From Ignavibacteriales bacterium UBA6490 (GTDB taxonomy: Bacteria; Bacteroidota; Ignavibacteria; Ignavibacteriales; Ignavibacteriaceae): a DNA stretch of 7,803 nt. Position 1 is the first letter of the stretch. Every line of letters starts with the position of its first letter. The position numbers and the translations under genes were made by a program. The notes below the pieces were generated by a model. It worked only from the letters and a program-made list of their open reading frames with translations, was not told the origin of the DNA and did not search any database. Shown piece by piece: positions 1-6,633 of this stretch. The stretch is from contig DJMM01000044.1 in NCBI GenBank assembly GCA_002435365.1, positions 40,084 to 47,886 of the forward strand, read 5' to 3'.

Positions 1-371
1 CCGCCGATAAAACAATTTTTTTCGGTGGGATCGGGAGGATAGAGGAGCGATTTTTCGCCGAACAATTTAAGCAGGTCTGCAAGTATGCATCCCGGTTCTA
101 CCACGGCAAACATTTCAGACTCATTTATCTCAATCACCTTATTCAGCTTCTCTGTTGATATTACTATTCCGCCCTGGGGAACGCGTGCGCCTGTAAGACC
201 GGTTCCGTTCCCGCTAATAGTAACCGGGGTTTTATTTAAATATGCTTCCGCTAGTATCTTTTTAACATCCTGTTCTGATTCCGGGAAATAGACTGCATCG
301 CAGAATCCTTTGACATTTGCGGAATCCGTCAAGTAGCTTTGTATTTCGTCGGGCAAAGTTTTAATTATCAT
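1..371 (-). CDS. FAD-linked oxidase, GlcD/D-lactate dehydrogenase type (N-terminal part)
   Basis: This is the N-terminal 123 codons of a flavoprotein whose 3' end lies beyond base 1. The visible part is the first half of a PCMH-type FAD-binding domain (FAD_binding_4). It has SGNGTGLTGARVPQGG at residues 53-68, corresponding to the usual GGGTGLxGGxxP pyrophosphate-binding loop, then VVEPGC at 90-95 and YPPDPTEKNCFIG at 111-123, which in the family leads into a GGN motif. Members oxidise 2-hydroxy acids such as D-lactate or glycolate, or ether-lipid precursors. The substrate cannot be told from this half, nor whether a C-terminal Fe-S domain follows. The ATG at 371 overlaps the TGA of the glycosyltransferase gene as ATGA. 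A GAGAG stretch about 11 bases upstream could be a weak ribosome site. It is the last gene of the minus-strand operon visible here. The family call is secure; the substrate is unknown. Confidence 0.9.
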   Translation of the reverse strand, partial: MIIKTLPDEIQSYLTDSANVKGFCDAVYFPESEQDVKKILAEAYLNKTPVTISGNGTGLTGARVPQGGIVISTEKLNKVIEINESEMFAVVEPGCILADLLKLFGEKSLLYPPDPTEKNCFIG

Positions 372-1666
372 TTTTCAAGCTCTCTCAGTGTCTGCAGATA
401 TTCTTTTTGTACTGAAATTTCAGGCACCGGATTATCCCGGACGATATTGTTATCTGAATTTACCATATTAAAAAATTTATCAAGTGCATCAAACATCGGC
501 ATAACGCCCGATTCTTTATCCCGGAGGTGATGGATAAGCTTCAGTGTTCTGAATCCATCGAACCATCTGATTTTCTGCTTAACAATACCCGCAGTGTTCC
601 TTACATTCTTCACAATATTCTGCCAGTCCTTTTCGAATCCCTGCGAGCAGAGGAAATTGTAAAGCTGTCCGTTCATTGCTTTTGCAGAATTGAGATATTC
701 ACTGCCTGTTAATATATCATTATTCATAAAAAGTTTATGCCATTCTTTCAACACTGCGAAGCAGTGCGGATCATACAGTATAAATTCATCCTGTTTATTT
801 GATAGAAACCTGTTCACTCTTTGTCCCGTACCGAAGGGCACCCGCCACGATTTCCGTGGTGAGGGATAGACAGCAGTGGTATTAATTTTCCCGATGGAAT
901 AATTCTTGGCCAGCTTTTCGAGGAAATAAAAATCCTCTGCGGCCTTGCGTTTGTTCATTCCTTCAACATTAATATAAGCCTCTGCAGTGCAGGCCATTGC
1001 GGAGCCGATTGAATGAAAGGCGAACGGTGAATCAGCATAGCCTAATCCGGCAACATAGAACCTTAAAAATATTTCGTAACAAACCGCAGCTTCTGCAGTT
1101 GAAGGATCATCCAGCCGGTGCATAAAATTTATTACAGCTGCATCGAAGTTTTTTTTCTTAAATGCATTTATAACTTCCGTCAGATAATTTTTCTCAACCG
1201 TACAGTCGGCATCGGTGCAAATAATAATTCCCTTCATATCAGGGAACATATTCAGCACAGCATCCATTCCAGTTTTCCTGGCCAGTCCCACTCCGGCAGA
1301 TTTTTCGGGAAGCTCGCAGCCCTCTGAAGCAGCGTCAATAAGACCAATATTCATTCCTCCGGAAAGATGTAAACCATCAGCAGATCCATTTTTAATTAAT
1401 ACGCGAAGGAAATCCAGCGATCGTTTATTATCATCTTTTACATCAGTGGTTGAATTTACATGATTATTTATAACAAGCAGAAAGAGAGTATCTTTAAAGT
1501 AATAAGGATCAACCCGGGAAAGTGAATTTAATAATTTCCGCAGGTTTTCATACTCCGAAATGGCAGGAATAACAACTGCATACCTGCAGGTTTCAATATT
1601 CGACTCAATTTTGTATAACCGGCCGGCATACTTCTGCAGATATTTTTCCCTGGTATCAGATCTCAT
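368..1666 (-). CDS. glycosyltransferase family 2 protein
   Basis: This 432-aa protein has a GT-A fold of the GT2 type and would transfer a sugar from a nucleotide-sugar donor to an unknown acceptor. Visible landmarks are the opening strand YAVVIPA (residues 29-35), LLVINNH (63-69), the GVGLARKTGMDA segment (126-137) that corresponds to the usual GxxxARNxG region, the metal-binding DxD equivalent TDAD (151-154) at the end of strand IIIC, and AED (243-245) in the position of the catalytic-base ED motif. Residues after about 290 are a helical extension with no clear domain. I see no membrane segments, so it is probably cytosolic or peripheral. The ATG at 1666 overlaps the 3' end of miaA by 11 bases, and its stop overlaps the next gene as ATGA, so it is probably translated by coupling. 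No Shine-Dalgarno is visible. The acceptor and the link to miaA are unknown. Confidence 0.85.
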   Translation of the reverse strand: MRSDTREKYLQKYAGRLYKIESNIETCRYAVVIPAISEYENLRKLLNSLSRVDPYYFKDTLFLLVINNHVNSTTDVKDDNKRSLDFLRVLIKNGSADGLHLSGGMNIGLIDAASEGCELPEKSAGVGLARKTGMDAVLNMFPDMKGIIICTDADCTVEKNYLTEVINAFKKKNFDAAVINFMHRLDDPSTAEAAVCYEIFLRFYVAGLGYADSPFAFHSIGSAMACTAEAYINVEGMNKRKAAEDFYFLEKLAKNYSIGKINTTAVYPSPRKSWRVPFGTGQRVNRFLSNKQDEFILYDPHCFAVLKEWHKLFMNNDILTGSEYLNSAKAMNGQLYNFLCSQGFEKDWQNIVKNVRNTAGIVKQKIRWFDGFRTLKLIHHLRDKESGVMPMFDALDKFFNMVNSDNNIVRDNPVPEISVQKEYLQTLRELEK

Positions 1667-2555
1667 TCTGTAAAAACTTTTTAACTATCTGCTCAGATTG
1701 TTTCCGGTCGCCCTTATCCACCCAGTGAATTTTCACTCCCTCTTTTTCCATTTTCCTGAACCAGGTCATCTGCCTTTTAGCAAATGCATGTATGCTGGTG
1801 TTGAGTTTCTGGAACATATCGTTAAAGTTCAGCAGGCCGGTCAGGTGCAGGGTAATGTATTTATATTCCAGTCCGAATGAGATTAATTTTTGCGGGGATA
1901 TACCCTTATCAATAAGAGCTTTAACCTCTTCAATCATGCCTGAGTCAAGACGCTGTATCAGTCTCGATGTGATTCTTTTTCTAATCTCTTCTCTTTCATA
2001 ATGAACACCGATAACGCAGCTTTTAACTTTAAAGCTAAGCACACTGCTTCCGGAACCGGAAATAACCGCTTTAATAATTCTTTCCCTGGAAGCCAGGTCG
2101 TTTTTATTATGCAGAATTTTCTGATCAGGAAGAAGGCTTATAAGTTCTTCATCGGAAAGCTTGTTCAGCCTGTCCAAATTAGCCTGGCTGAAATCGCCTT
2201 CCTTCAGCTGGTAATCCTGAATTACCGAACTTATATACAGCCCGGTTCCTCCCACCATTACCGGAAGTTTTCCTGCCGAAGTAATATGTGTAAAGGATTC
2301 AATAAATAGTTTTTTGTACCTGAAAAGATTGAATTCATCTGAAGGATCGGCGATATCAATAAGGTGATATTTAATATTTTTACCCTCTGCTATGTATTCA
2401 CCGAGATCTTTCCCGGTTCCCAAATCCATTCCCCTGTAAACCTGTCGTGAATCGGCAGAGATTATTTCACCGTCGAAAAGATTTGCGAGATGGACACCGA
2501 GGGATGTTTTTCCGGTTGCAGTCGGTCCCACAACTGCAATAAGCTTATTATGCAT
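1656..2555 (-). CDS. miaA: tRNA dimethylallyltransferase (tRNA A37 isopentenyltransferase)
   Basis: MiaA transfers the dimethylallyl group of DMAPP to N6 of adenosine 37 in tRNAs reading UNN codons, the first step towards ms2i6A. At 299 aa it is full length for the family. Motifs run in the expected order: P-loop GPTATGKT (residues 10-17), DSRQVYRGMDLGTGK (35-49) with the catalytic Asp35, HLIDIADP (64-71), PVMVGGTGLYI (98-108), NDLASRERI (152-160), the GLEYKY segment (228-233) and AFAKRQMTWFRK (257-268). The protein acts in the cytosol. The ATG shares one base with the TAA of the regulator upstream (TAATG), and the 3' end overlaps the glycosyltransferase gene by 11 bases. There is no clear Shine-Dalgarno, so translation probably depends on re-initiation. 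All key residues appear intact. The assignment is very secure; only the operon context is unusual. Confidence 0.97.
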   Translation of the reverse strand: MHNKLIAVVGPTATGKTSLGVHLANLFDGEIISADSRQVYRGMDLGTGKDLGEYIAEGKNIKYHLIDIADPSDEFNLFRYKKLFIESFTHITSAGKLPVMVGGTGLYISSVIQDYQLKEGDFSQANLDRLNKLSDEELISLLPDQKILHNKNDLASRERIIKAVISGSGSSVLSFKVKSCVIGVHYEREEIRKRITSRLIQRLDSGMIEEVKALIDKGISPQKLISFGLEYKYITLHLTGLLNFNDMFQKLNTSIHAFAKRQMTWFRKMEKEGVKIHWVDKGDRKQSEQIVKKFLQNEI

Positions 2556-4642
2556 TACTTTGCTGCCGGAAAGCGGATACCTATTTCAAGTCCGGTCCCT
2601 GATTGGTTCTTAATACTCAATCCGGCATTATGTTCTTCAATTATCCGTTTTGCAAGTGAGAGGCCGAATCCGGTCGTCGAATTCTCATCAAACTGAAATG
2701 CGGAATTAATAACAAGATTTTCATCAGTTTTGCGGGTTGCGTTCCTGATTATTATTTCAACTTCGCTTTCGGAAACTTCAGAGCTTACGAATATGTTTCC
2801 GCCGAACGGCATAAGGTCACACTGGTATTTAATTATCTGGAATATTGCCAGGTAGAGGAACTTGGAATTAACCGCAATTAATGCATCCGAATCGAATCTC
2901 TTATAAAGGTTAACTTTACGGCTCTCAGTATATTCTGCCAGGAGGCTCATCATTTCATTGAGTACCGTAATATAGCTTTCCTTCTCCTCCCGGATCACCA
3001 GCTTTTTATCCGAATAAACCTTCAGCGATTCCAGAAGATCAATAATTTTGGAGGTCTGGTTAGTCACAATATCGGAAATTTCCTTCGCTTCACCGGGAAT
3101 ATCTATTTTTTGCAGGTACATATTGAACTGCTTAATATCCCCCACCACAACCTGGAATTCCTTAAGAAGGAAGTCGGAAATGACTTTTAAGGAAACCTGC
3201 TTTCCGGAAGGCCTGGGAGGTTCAACAGCTTTTTCCTCAACTTTAAGCGGTTTTTCCGGTATTGACTCAATTTCCTTTTTCTCGGTGCTGTATCTCTCGC
3301 AACGTTCGATAGTTCTGAATACGACGGGAGTTATGCTTTTCAGTAGTTTTTCGTCGTCTGCCGAGAACTCACCGTTCCGACTGTTGAATATCTGCAGAAC
3401 TGCTTTAATGGTTTCACCATCGGTAACCGGGAGGCATATCAGGTTGTGAATATGGAAAAAGCTGACATAATCAGCAGTCGGATTGAAATTTAAATCGTTA
3501 TAAACATCTTTTATATTTATCACTTCGGATTCCCTGAAGCACCTGGCGGGAATTGTTTCGGGTCCTGCAGCAACCATCTTATCCTCCTCAAAAAGTTTAC
3601 CGTTCAGAACGTTTTCCTTATCAGGAGAATAAAGTATGCCATGTTCGGCGTTCACCAGCTCAGTGCAGGCCTCTACAATTATCCGGGAGGATTCTTCAGT
3701 ACTTACAGCAAGACTTAATTTTTCCACCGCAGCGATAAAAGATTTGTTCGGTGCGGCTTCTTTAAACCTGAATGGTTCAACCTCCAGCGGAATTTCATCA
3801 AGATCCGGTTCCTCTGCTTCATCAAGACTTTCCCTCAGAATATTGACCTGATCCTGAATTTTCATGAAGTTTTCAACAATATTATCGGCCGGCTCGCTTT
3901 CTTCTTCAGCCGGTTCCGGAACCTCATCGTTGATTTCCTCTTTGTCAATTAATTCTTTAGCGGTGCTGCTGCTTTCAGAATCTTCATCATCGTCCAGGCT
4001 CCATCTTACATCTTTATCTTCAACCAGCAGATCATCATCACCGGGGATTTCCCCGTTTTCAGATTCTTCCCGGTACATTTTCAATTCTTCGGTAATTTCA
4101 TCCTTGGCTTTCATTTCCAGCAGCGGATTTTCACCCGAATAATCTTTTATCTCAATTCCTTCACCCATTTTTTCGGTTTCAGAATCGTTCAGAAACCTGC
4201 TAAAAATATTGCTTTTAAGTTCTGAGTTCCTTAATGGTGAAGCTACTTCCTCATATCTCTTCTCATTCAGGTTGCTTAGTATTTTCCGGTACTCGGATGA
4301 GAGCTTTATAAAATCTTTATAATTGATTCTGAACAGGGAGGATGTTTTTTCCGCTACTGCCGAAGAGTTCCTGACAGTTTTATCAATTAGTTCTTTTTCT
4401 CCGAAAAATTCATTCCTGCTGACGATAAAAACTTTTGTCTGTCTTAAACCCTCGTATACTTTAAATTTTACCCTGCCGCTGATTACGAGGAACACATACT
4501 CGCTTTTATCCCCTTTTGAAAAAATAACCTCACCCTCTTTCACCTCCAGATAATTTTTTTCCTTGAAATTAAAATTTAAATCCGGAATCCCGGTGAAGAG
4601 TCTGTTTGACTTAATCGAAGCTGAATTTTTAATTTGAGCCAT
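2555..4642 (-). CDS. cyclic nucleotide-binding / GAF / degenerate histidine-kinase-like regulator
   Basis: Numbering is from the ATG at 4642 (695 aa). Residues 29-131 form a cNMP-binding domain. Its phosphate cassette keeps FGE (80-82) and an RNSSAVA segment with the conserved Arg at 91. Residues 156-289 are an acidic, Ser/Glu/Asp-rich, probably disordered linker. Residues 296-446 look like a GAF domain (ICLPV, AVLQIFNSRNGEFSADDE). A Pro/Glu/Lys-rich stretch leads to a helical DHp-like segment (481-546) and a GHKL-type ATPase-like end (558-694). The ATPase G2 box is clear (TTGFGLSLAKRIIEEH), as is SGTGLEIGIRFP. However, the DHp-like segment has no His, the N-box Asn is not recognisable and the DxGxG G1 box is missing, so autophosphorylation looks unlikely. 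It is probably a soluble sensor or scaffold. A TTG at 4669 in frame would add nine residues; ATG is preferred because the TTG lies in the divergent promoter gap. The stop overlaps miaA as TAATG. Confidence 0.8.
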   Translation of the reverse strand: MAQIKNSASIKSNRLFTGIPDLNFNFKEKNYLEVKEGEVIFSKGDKSEYVFLVISGRVKFKVYEGLRQTKVFIVSRNEFFGEKELIDKTVRNSSAVAEKTSSLFRINYKDFIKLSSEYRKILSNLNEKRYEEVASPLRNSELKSNIFSRFLNDSETEKMGEGIEIKDYSGENPLLEMKAKDEITEELKMYREESENGEIPGDDDLLVEDKDVRWSLDDDEDSESSSTAKELIDKEEINDEVPEPAEEESEPADNIVENFMKIQDQVNILRESLDEAEEPDLDEIPLEVEPFRFKEAAPNKSFIAAVEKLSLAVSTEESSRIIVEACTELVNAEHGILYSPDKENVLNGKLFEEDKMVAAGPETIPARCFRESEVINIKDVYNDLNFNPTADYVSFFHIHNLICLPVTDGETIKAVLQIFNSRNGEFSADDEKLLKSITPVVFRTIERCERYSTEKKEIESIPEKPLKVEEKAVEPPRPSGKQVSLKVISDFLLKEFQVVVGDIKQFNMYLQKIDIPGEAKEISDIVTNQTSKIIDLLESLKVYSDKKLVIREEKESYITVLNEMMSLLAEYTESRKVNLYKRFDSDALIAVNSKFLYLAIFQIIKYQCDLMPFGGNIFVSSEVSESEVEIIIRNATRKTDENLVINSAFQFDENSTTGFGLSLAKRIIEEHNAGLSIKNQSGTGLEIGIRFPAAK

Positions 4643-4691
4643 TGGATTATTTATATTTCGCAAACTCAATAATAATAATTGTATAATTATA
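4643..4691. promoter_or_regulatory. divergent promoter region between regulator operon and alkA-like gene
   Basis: About 49 very AT-rich bases separate the preferred ATG of the minus-strand regulator from the ATG of the plus-strand glycosylase, so promoters for both directions should lie here or reach into the coding ends. A perfect 10-bp palindrome, TATAATTATA, at 4682-4691 holds a TATAAT on each strand but directly abuts the plus-strand ATG, and no good -35 is spaced from it. Partial matches to the Bacteroidota -7 element TAnnTTTG are TATATTTC (4652-4659, plus) and TGAGTTTG (4668-4661, minus); neither has a well-spaced -33 TTG. The region role follows from gene orientation; the individual elements are weak. 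Confidence 0.45.
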
Positions 4692-5303
4692 ATGATTTCT
4701 GGTCAAATAGAAAACGGCATTCTTCATTTACGTAAAAAAGATCCCCGGTTATCCCGTATCATTTCAATGTCCGGTTCCTGCAGCCTGAAACGGCGAAGAT
4801 ATCATTTATATGCCCTTTTTAGGGCAATAATATACCAACAGCTGTCAGGAAAAGCTGCAGATTCAATAATATCCAGGTTTTTCGGCTACTATAGGGGCAA
4901 GCCGGAGCCGGCCGGAATTCTGGCAACAAAGGATATTATATTAAAAAATCTGGGATTGTCAAATCAAAAAATTAAATATATAAAGGATCTGTCATCAAGG
5001 GTAATGTCGGGGGAGATCAACCTCAGGAAACTTTCCACCGCTTCCGACGAAGAAATAATTGACCGTCTTACTGCCGTTAAAGGTATCGGCACATGGACAG
5101 CCCAGATGTTTCTGATTTTCTCCCTGAACAGGCTTAATGTGCTCCCGGTTAATGATCTTGGCATAAAAAAAGGCGTAATGAAGGTATATAACCTCAAAAA
5201 ACTTCCCGATGAGCAGAAAATAATCACTATTGCCAGGAGGAATAATTGGGCTCCTTACTGCAGTATTGCCAGCTGGTACTTATGGAAGAGCCTCGAATTG
5301 TGA
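4692..5303 (+). CDS. DNA-3-methyladenine glycosylase II, AlkA/HhH-GPD family
   Basis: This 203-aa base-excision repair enzyme would remove alkylated bases such as 3-methyladenine from DNA. It matches the short bacterial/yeast MAG-like form of AlkA, without the N-terminal domain of E. coli AlkA. Residues 41-54 (ALFRAIIYQQLSGK) are the conserved QQLS helix. Residues 126-140 (LTAVKGIGTWTAQMF) form the helix-hairpin-helix, and LPVNDLGIKKG (151-161) carries the catalytic Asp at 155. WAPYCSIASWYLW (186-198) is the usual C-terminal signature. There is no sign of an Ada-type regulatory domain or of an iron-sulphur cluster loop. The start has no Shine-Dalgarno, but homologous N-termini of the HLxxxDPxL type (residues 12-20) support it. 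It diverges from the cNMP/GAF regulator and lies 49 bases ahead of the sigma factor gene, so it could be co-transcribed with the stress module. Confidence 0.92.
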   Translation: MISGQIENGILHLRKKDPRLSRIISMSGSCSLKRRRYHLYALFRAIIYQQLSGKAADSIISRFFGYYRGKPEPAGILATKDIILKNLGLSNQKIKYIKDLSSRVMSGEINLRKLSTASDEEIIDRLTAVKGIGTWTAQMFLIFSLNRLNVLPVNDLGIKKGVMKVYNLKKLPDEQKIITIARRNNWAPYCSIASWYLWKSLEL

Positions 5304-5352
5304 GTTTATTTTAACTATTTTGCATCTTTAATTAAATAACTGCATCAAACGG

Positions 5353-5913
5353 ATGGATGAAATAAATCTTATTGCGAAAGCTAAGGAAGGCGATAGAAAA
5401 GCACTGGCTGAACTTGTGAAAAAATATGAACAAACAGTTTATAATTTTTCATTCAAGATATGCCGTGATCCTGATAAAGCTGAAAATATAATGCAGGAGA
5501 CGTTCCTAAGTATGGTCAGGTCGCTTCACCAGTTTGACGGAAGCTCAAAGCTCTCAACCTGGATTTACAGAATAGTGGCAAACCATTGTCTTATGGCCGC
5601 CAGGAAATTAAGGCATAAAAGCTTCGTTTCCATTGACGATGAGGACTCTCTTTATAATGAAAGTGAAATAGCAGATTGGAATTCCGCCCCGTTCATGAGT
5701 ACCGAAAACCAGGAACTGAGGGAAATTCTCGACAGCGCTATTCAGAAATTGTCTCCCGATTACAGGATTGTATTCCTGCTGAGGGATGTTGAAGGATTAT
5801 CAACGGAAGAAACAGCAAAGGTTACCCAGCTTACTGTTGCAGCAGTTAAAAGCAGGCTGCACAGAGCGAGGGCCTTTTTAAGAAAAGATATCAATGAGGC
5901 GATGCAGATATGA
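5353..5913 (+). CDS. ECF-type RNA polymerase sigma factor (sigma-70 family)
   Basis: This 186-aa two-domain sigma factor should direct RNA polymerase to a small regulon, probably in response to stress. Region 2 spans about residues 17-88: LVKKYEQTVYNFSF, then DPDKAENIMQETFL matching region 2.2, then LSTWIYRIVANHCL matching 2.3-2.4. A variable acidic linker (92-120) is followed by region 4 (about 126-180), with LSPDYRIVFLLRDVEGLS and the helix-turn-helix TEETAKVTQLTVAAVKSRLH. No region 1.1 or 3 is present, which is typical of ECF sigmas. The ATG follows a 49-base gap in which I found no convincing promoter, only a TATTTTG resembling a shortened TAnnTTTG. Its TGA overlaps the anti-sigma start as ATGA, a classic cognate sigma/anti-sigma arrangement. 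The ECF subgroup cannot be assigned by eye. Confidence 0.93.
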   Translation: MDEINLIAKAKEGDRKALAELVKKYEQTVYNFSFKICRDPDKAENIMQETFLSMVRSLHQFDGSSKLSTWIYRIVANHCLMAARKLRHKSFVSIDDEDSLYNESEIADWNSAPFMSTENQELREILDSAIQKLSPDYRIVFLLRDVEGLSTEETAKVTQLTVAAVKSRLHRARAFLRKDINEAMQI

Positions 5914-6146
5914 AAAGTAATGTTACCTGCAAAGATGTTATGAAACATGTTTGCGAGAGTCTGGGCGAGGACCTTAACTCGGAACACTGCAGAAATATTA
6001 AACTGCACCTGGATGACTGTCCGGGCTGCCAGAATTATTTCAGGACTGTTGAAAAGACTATCGATTTCTACAAGGAATATAATATAAAAATCACAGACGA
6101 AGCTCATAACAGGCTGATGTCCAAACTTGGCTTATCAGACGAATAA
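5910..6146 (+). CDS. zinc-binding anti-sigma factor (zf-HC2 / ZAS type), soluble
   Basis: This 78-aa protein is likely to bind and inhibit the sigma factor encoded just upstream, with which its gene overlaps by 4 bases (ATGA). It carries the ZAS signature H-x3-C-x2-C as HLDDCPGC (His33, Cys37, Cys40), plus Cys7 exactly 26 residues before the His. That spacing equals Cys11-His37 in the thiol-sensing anti-sigma RsrA, as I recall it. Cys15 and Cys27 are additional thiols. The protein has no transmembrane helix or periplasmic domain, unlike membrane-bound anti-sigmas, so any signal is probably sensed in the cytosol. The tail (about 45-78) is short and charged. A GAGG about 11 bases upstream of the ATG may help initiation. 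The family call is good; redox sensing is inferred from spacing and from the neighbouring OsmC gene. Confidence 0.85.
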   Translation: MKSNVTCKDVMKHVCESLGEDLNSEHCRNIKLHLDDCPGCQNYFRTVEKTIDFYKEYNIKITDEAHNRLMSKLGLSDE

Positions 6147-6155
6147 ATAATTTTA
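6127..6155 (+). promoter_or_regulatory. candidate Bacteroidota-type promoter for the osmC-like gene
   Basis: TTG at 6127-6129 and TAATTTTA at 6148-6155 are 18 bases apart. They resemble the -33 TTTG and -7 TAnnTTTG elements of the Bacteroidota primary sigma factor (7 of 8 positions in the -7 element, with A for the final G). Transcription would begin near 6160, leaving a leader of about 15 bases before the ATG at 6175. The -33 part lies within the 3' end of the anti-sigma gene. The match is by eye and AT-rich sequence makes chance hits likely. Confidence 0.3.
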
Positions 6156-6174
6156 TAAACAACATAAAAAGAAT

Positions 6175-6612
6175 ATGGAACCGAATCATAAATATAATCT
6201 GCAGCTTAAATGGTCTGAAGGAAGAGTGGGGATCTTTAATTCCCAGGAAGTGCCTTCACTTACTGTTGCAACACCCCCGCAATTTCCAAAAGGAGTACCG
6301 AATATCTGGTCACCTGAACATATGATCGTCGGCGCAGTTTCTTCCTGCCTGATGACTACCTTCCTGGCAATTGCCGAAAATTCAAATCTTCAGTTTGCGT
6401 CATTCGACTGCAGCGCCGAAGGTAAACTTGAAAAAGTTGAGGGTAAATTCATGATCTCTGAAATCATACTGAGACCAAAGGTTGTGATTACCCAGGAAAA
6501 AGACAAGGAAAGAGCTCACCGAATAGTGGAAAAAGCTGAGGCAGCCTGTCTTATTTCCAATTCAGTAAAATCAAAAATAATTCTTGAACCGGAAATTGTA
6601 ACCGAAAGCTAG
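6175..6612 (+). CDS. OsmC/Ohr family thiol peroxidase
   Basis: This 145-aa protein belongs to the OsmC superfamily of cytosolic Cys-dependent peroxidases that reduce organic or inorganic hydroperoxides. The two catalytic cysteines are visible: Cys58 in SPEHMIVGAVSSCLMTTFLA (residues 46-65) and Cys125 in AEAACLISNSVK (121-132), with the conserved Glu48 in the SPEH turn. Length fits the family (about 135-150 aa). It is closer to the OsmC-like group than to classic Ohr in its N-terminal strand pattern (LQLKWSEGRVGIF), but the subgroup is uncertain. The gene sits 28 bases after the anti-sigma gene, and a weak promoter candidate lies in between. The leader is A-rich and has no Shine-Dalgarno, as is usual in Bacteroidota. 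Its position suggests it may be a target or part of the sigma/anti-sigma transcription unit. Confidence 0.9.
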   Translation: MEPNHKYNLQLKWSEGRVGIFNSQEVPSLTVATPPQFPKGVPNIWSPEHMIVGAVSSCLMTTFLAIAENSNLQFASFDCSAEGKLEKVEGKFMISEIILRPKVVITQEKDKERAHRIVEKAEAACLISNSVKSKIILEPEIVTES

Positions 6613-6617
6613 AAAGA

Positions 6618-6624
6618 AGAGGAG
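6618..6624 (+). promoter_or_regulatory. strong Shine-Dalgarno site of the FmdB-type gene
   Basis: AGAGGAG lies 9 bases before the ATG at 6634. It is the only strong Shine-Dalgarno in the window; the other genes have weak or no purine tracts. It fixes the start of the FmdB-type gene and suggests that gene is translated independently of, and perhaps better than, its neighbours. Confidence 0.7.
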
Positions 6625-6633
6625 AAAAAATTT

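Noticed and set aside
368..1666. Specific assignment of the glycosyltransferase as glucosyl-3-phosphoglycerate or mannosyl-phosphoglycerate synthase.
   Set aside because: Only general GT2 landmarks are visible and the C-terminal region is not recognisable, so the substrate cannot be supported.
2001..4142. Several plus-strand open frames of 60-133 codons opposite miaA and the regulator gene.
   Set aside because: They lie antisense to genes with clear domain motifs, show no family motif or ribosome site, and their Ser-rich composition mirrors the Glu/Asp/Arg-rich coding strand.
4811..4826. TGCCCT-TTTT-AGGGCA hairpin that could be an attenuator or terminator.
   Set aside because: It lies inside the glycosylase coding region over conserved residues before the QQLS motif, has only a 6-bp stem, and no T-tract follows.
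5304..5352. Promoter for the sigma factor gene in the 49-base gap, including TATTTTG at 5316-5322.
   Set aside because: It is one base short of TAnnTTTG and the nearest upstream TTG (5298) is only about 15 bases away. No GGAA-type ECF -35 element is visible either.
5760..6107. A minus-strand open frame of 115 codons opposite the sigma/anti-sigma junction.
   Set aside because: It is antisense to region 4 of the sigma factor and to the zinc finger, both well conserved, and its sequence shows no recognisable motif.
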